This document shows positions 63,009 through 64,000 of a DNA stretch of 64,000 bases, in pieces. The DNA is from Stenotrophomonas bentonitica (lineage in GTDB: Bacteria; Pseudomonadota; Gammaproteobacteria; Xanthomonadales; Xanthomonadaceae). Position 1 is the first letter of the stretch. Each line of letters opens with the position of its first letter. The stretch covers positions 1,612,001 through 1,676,000 of the forward strand of contig NZ_JAAZUH010000001.1 in the NCBI RefSeq assembly GCF_013185915.1, written 5' to 3'. A program made the translations under genes and the position numbers. Below the pieces are notes generated by a model. The model did not search any database. It was not told the origin of the DNA and saw nothing but the letters and a program-made list of their open reading frames with translations.

Positions 63009-64000
63009 ATGAACACCTCCGCACACAGCACCGCGCCCCGCAACGGCGCACGCTGGTTGACGCAGGCCCTGGAAGCCGAGGGCGTCGACACGCTGTTCGG
63101 CTATCCGGGCGGCACCATCATGCCCTTCTACGACGCCCTGGTGGACTCGGGGCTCAAGCACATCCTGGTCCGCCACGAACAGGGCGCGGCCCTTGCCGCC
63201 AACGGCTACGCCCGCGCCAGCGGACGGGTCGGGGTGTGCGTGGCCACCTCCGGCCCGGGCGCCTCCAACCTGGTCACCGGCATTGCCGACGCGATGCTGG
63301 ATTCGGTACCGATGGTCTGCATCACCGGCCAGGTCGCCACCCCGCTGCTGGGCACCGACGCGTTCCAGGAACTGGACGTGTTCGGCCTGACCCTGCCGAT
63401 CGTCAAGCACAGCTGGCTGGTGCGTTCAGTCGACGAGCTGCCGCGCATCGTCCGCGAAGCCTTCCGCATTGCCCGCGAAGGCCGCCCCGGCCCGGTGCTG
63501 ATCGACCTGCCCAAGGACGTGCAGGTCGCTGACGCCAGCCACCTGCCGGCGCATGTCCCCGAAACGGTGAACCCGCCTGCGGGTCCGCAGGATGAGGCCG
63601 TGGCGGCCGCCATCGCCGCGATCCAGGCCGCCGAAAAGCCGGTGATCTATGCCGGCGGTGGCGTCGCCCTGGGCGATGCGGTCGAGGACTTCCGCGCCTT
63701 CGTCAACGCCACCGCCATTCCCACCGTGCTGACCCTGCGCGGCCTGGGCGGCCTGCCGGCGCAGCATCCCCATTACCTGGGCATGCTGGGCATGCACGGC
63801 ACCCGCGCGGCCAACATGGCGGTGCAGGAAAGCGACCTGCTGGTGGTCGTGGGCGCACGTTTCGACGACCGCGCCACCGGCAAGTTGAACGAGTTCGCCC
63901 CGTTCGCGCGGGTCATCCACATCGACGCCGACGCCTATGAAATCTCCAAGCTGCGCACCGCAGACGTCGCCGTGCCGGGCAACGTCGGCACCGCGCTGCG
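63009..64000 (+). CDS. ilvG: Acetolactate synthase large subunit, 5' part
   Basis: First 330 codons of the catalytic subunit of acetohydroxyacid synthase, running off the window. It makes acetolactate or acetohydroxybutyrate from pyruvate using TPP and FAD. LFGYPGGTIMPFYDAL, RHEQGAALAANGYARASG (catalytic Glu), ATSGPGASNLVTGIADAMLD, GQVATPLLGTDAFQE and GLGGLPAQHPHYLGMLGMHG are all typical. Start at MNTSAHSTA, in the same operon as ilvC. The regulatory subunit should follow outside. Confidence 0.95.
   Translation, partial: MNTSAHSTAPRNGARWLTQALEAEGVDTLFGYPGGTIMPFYDALVDSGLKHILVRHEQGAALAANGYARASGRVGVCVATSGPGASNLVTGIADAMLDSVPMVCITGQVATPLLGTDAFQELDVFGLTLPIVKHSWLVRSVDELPRIVREAFRIAREGRPGPVLIDLPKDVQVADASHLPAHVPETVNPPAGPQDEAVAAAIAAIQAAEKPVIYAGGGVALGDAVEDFRAFVNATAIPTVLTLRGLGGLPAQHPHYLGMLGMHGTRAANMAVQESDLLVVVGARFDDRATGKLNEFAPFARVIHIDADAYEISKLRTADVAVPGNVGTAL

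Overview
The window is high-GC (roughly two thirds G+C), densely packed gammaproteobacterial chromosome. Gene content and order point to Xanthomonadaceae, most likely Stenotrophomonas or a close relative. The supporting signs are a gmk-rpoZ-spoT block, a pepP-ygfB / zapA-6S RNA-fau-rpiA block, a PPi-dependent phosphofructokinase (usual in Xanthomonadales), DUF1631-PilZ, large TonB receptors, and GTAG-headed palindromic REP repeats of the kind described in Stenotrophomonas. I see no phage, integrase, insertion sequence, CRISPR array or tRNA. Nearly everything looks like core chromosome.

Layout. 1-5058 (mostly minus): recG (partial), ridA, spoT, rpoZ, gmk, yicC. 5179-11000 (plus): rph, a VOC protein, rdgB, hemW, DUF1631, PilZ. 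11081-14308: two convergent M24 proline peptidases (pepQ, pepP) around a repeat-rich gap. 14310-19192: ygfB, then zapA, 6S RNA, fau, an EVE protein, rpiA, DUF192, SirB1-like and rubredoxin. 19265-25692: thiE-hemL, azurin, HAD, an ArgD-like aminotransferase, a voltage-gated channel, an SDR. 25801-32175: a lipoprotein, a kinase-like protein, a DedA-PAP2-LssY fusion, a Lon-N protein, mpl, adk. 32316-37413: pfp, two secreted proteins, hppA. 37458-43510: an iron/heme block (DUF454, heme oxygenase, TonB receptor with STN domain, FecR, FecI, Fur-like box). 43513-46481: a poorly characterised group (propeller, regulator, two tandem six-cysteine secreted proteins). 46666-54834: ppa, an HDOD protein, a second TonB receptor with an AraC regulator and a CadC-like membrane regulator. 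55084-61566: an ion channel, thiC under a TPP riboswitch, a BCCT transporter, ggt. 61757-64000: an ilv leader peptide with attenuator, ilvC, and ilvG running off the end.

How genes work together. Three pyrophosphate enzymes (pfp, hppA, ppa) lie within 15 kb and together decide whether PPi is used for glycolysis, ion pumping or simply hydrolysed. Heme genes recur: hemL and hemW for synthesis and chaperoning; the receptor/FecR/FecI set plus heme oxygenase for likely uptake and iron release. thiE and thiC are both present, thiC under riboswitch control. The 3' end holds the branched-chain amino acid operon behind a translation-coupled attenuator, which is readable in full from the sequence and is the best regulatory finding here. 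The other candidates for new biology are the 43.5-46.5 kb cysteine-rich pair, a PAP2 domain lacking its catalytic His, a receiver domain lacking its phospho-acceptor Asp, and several families of intergenic palindromes.
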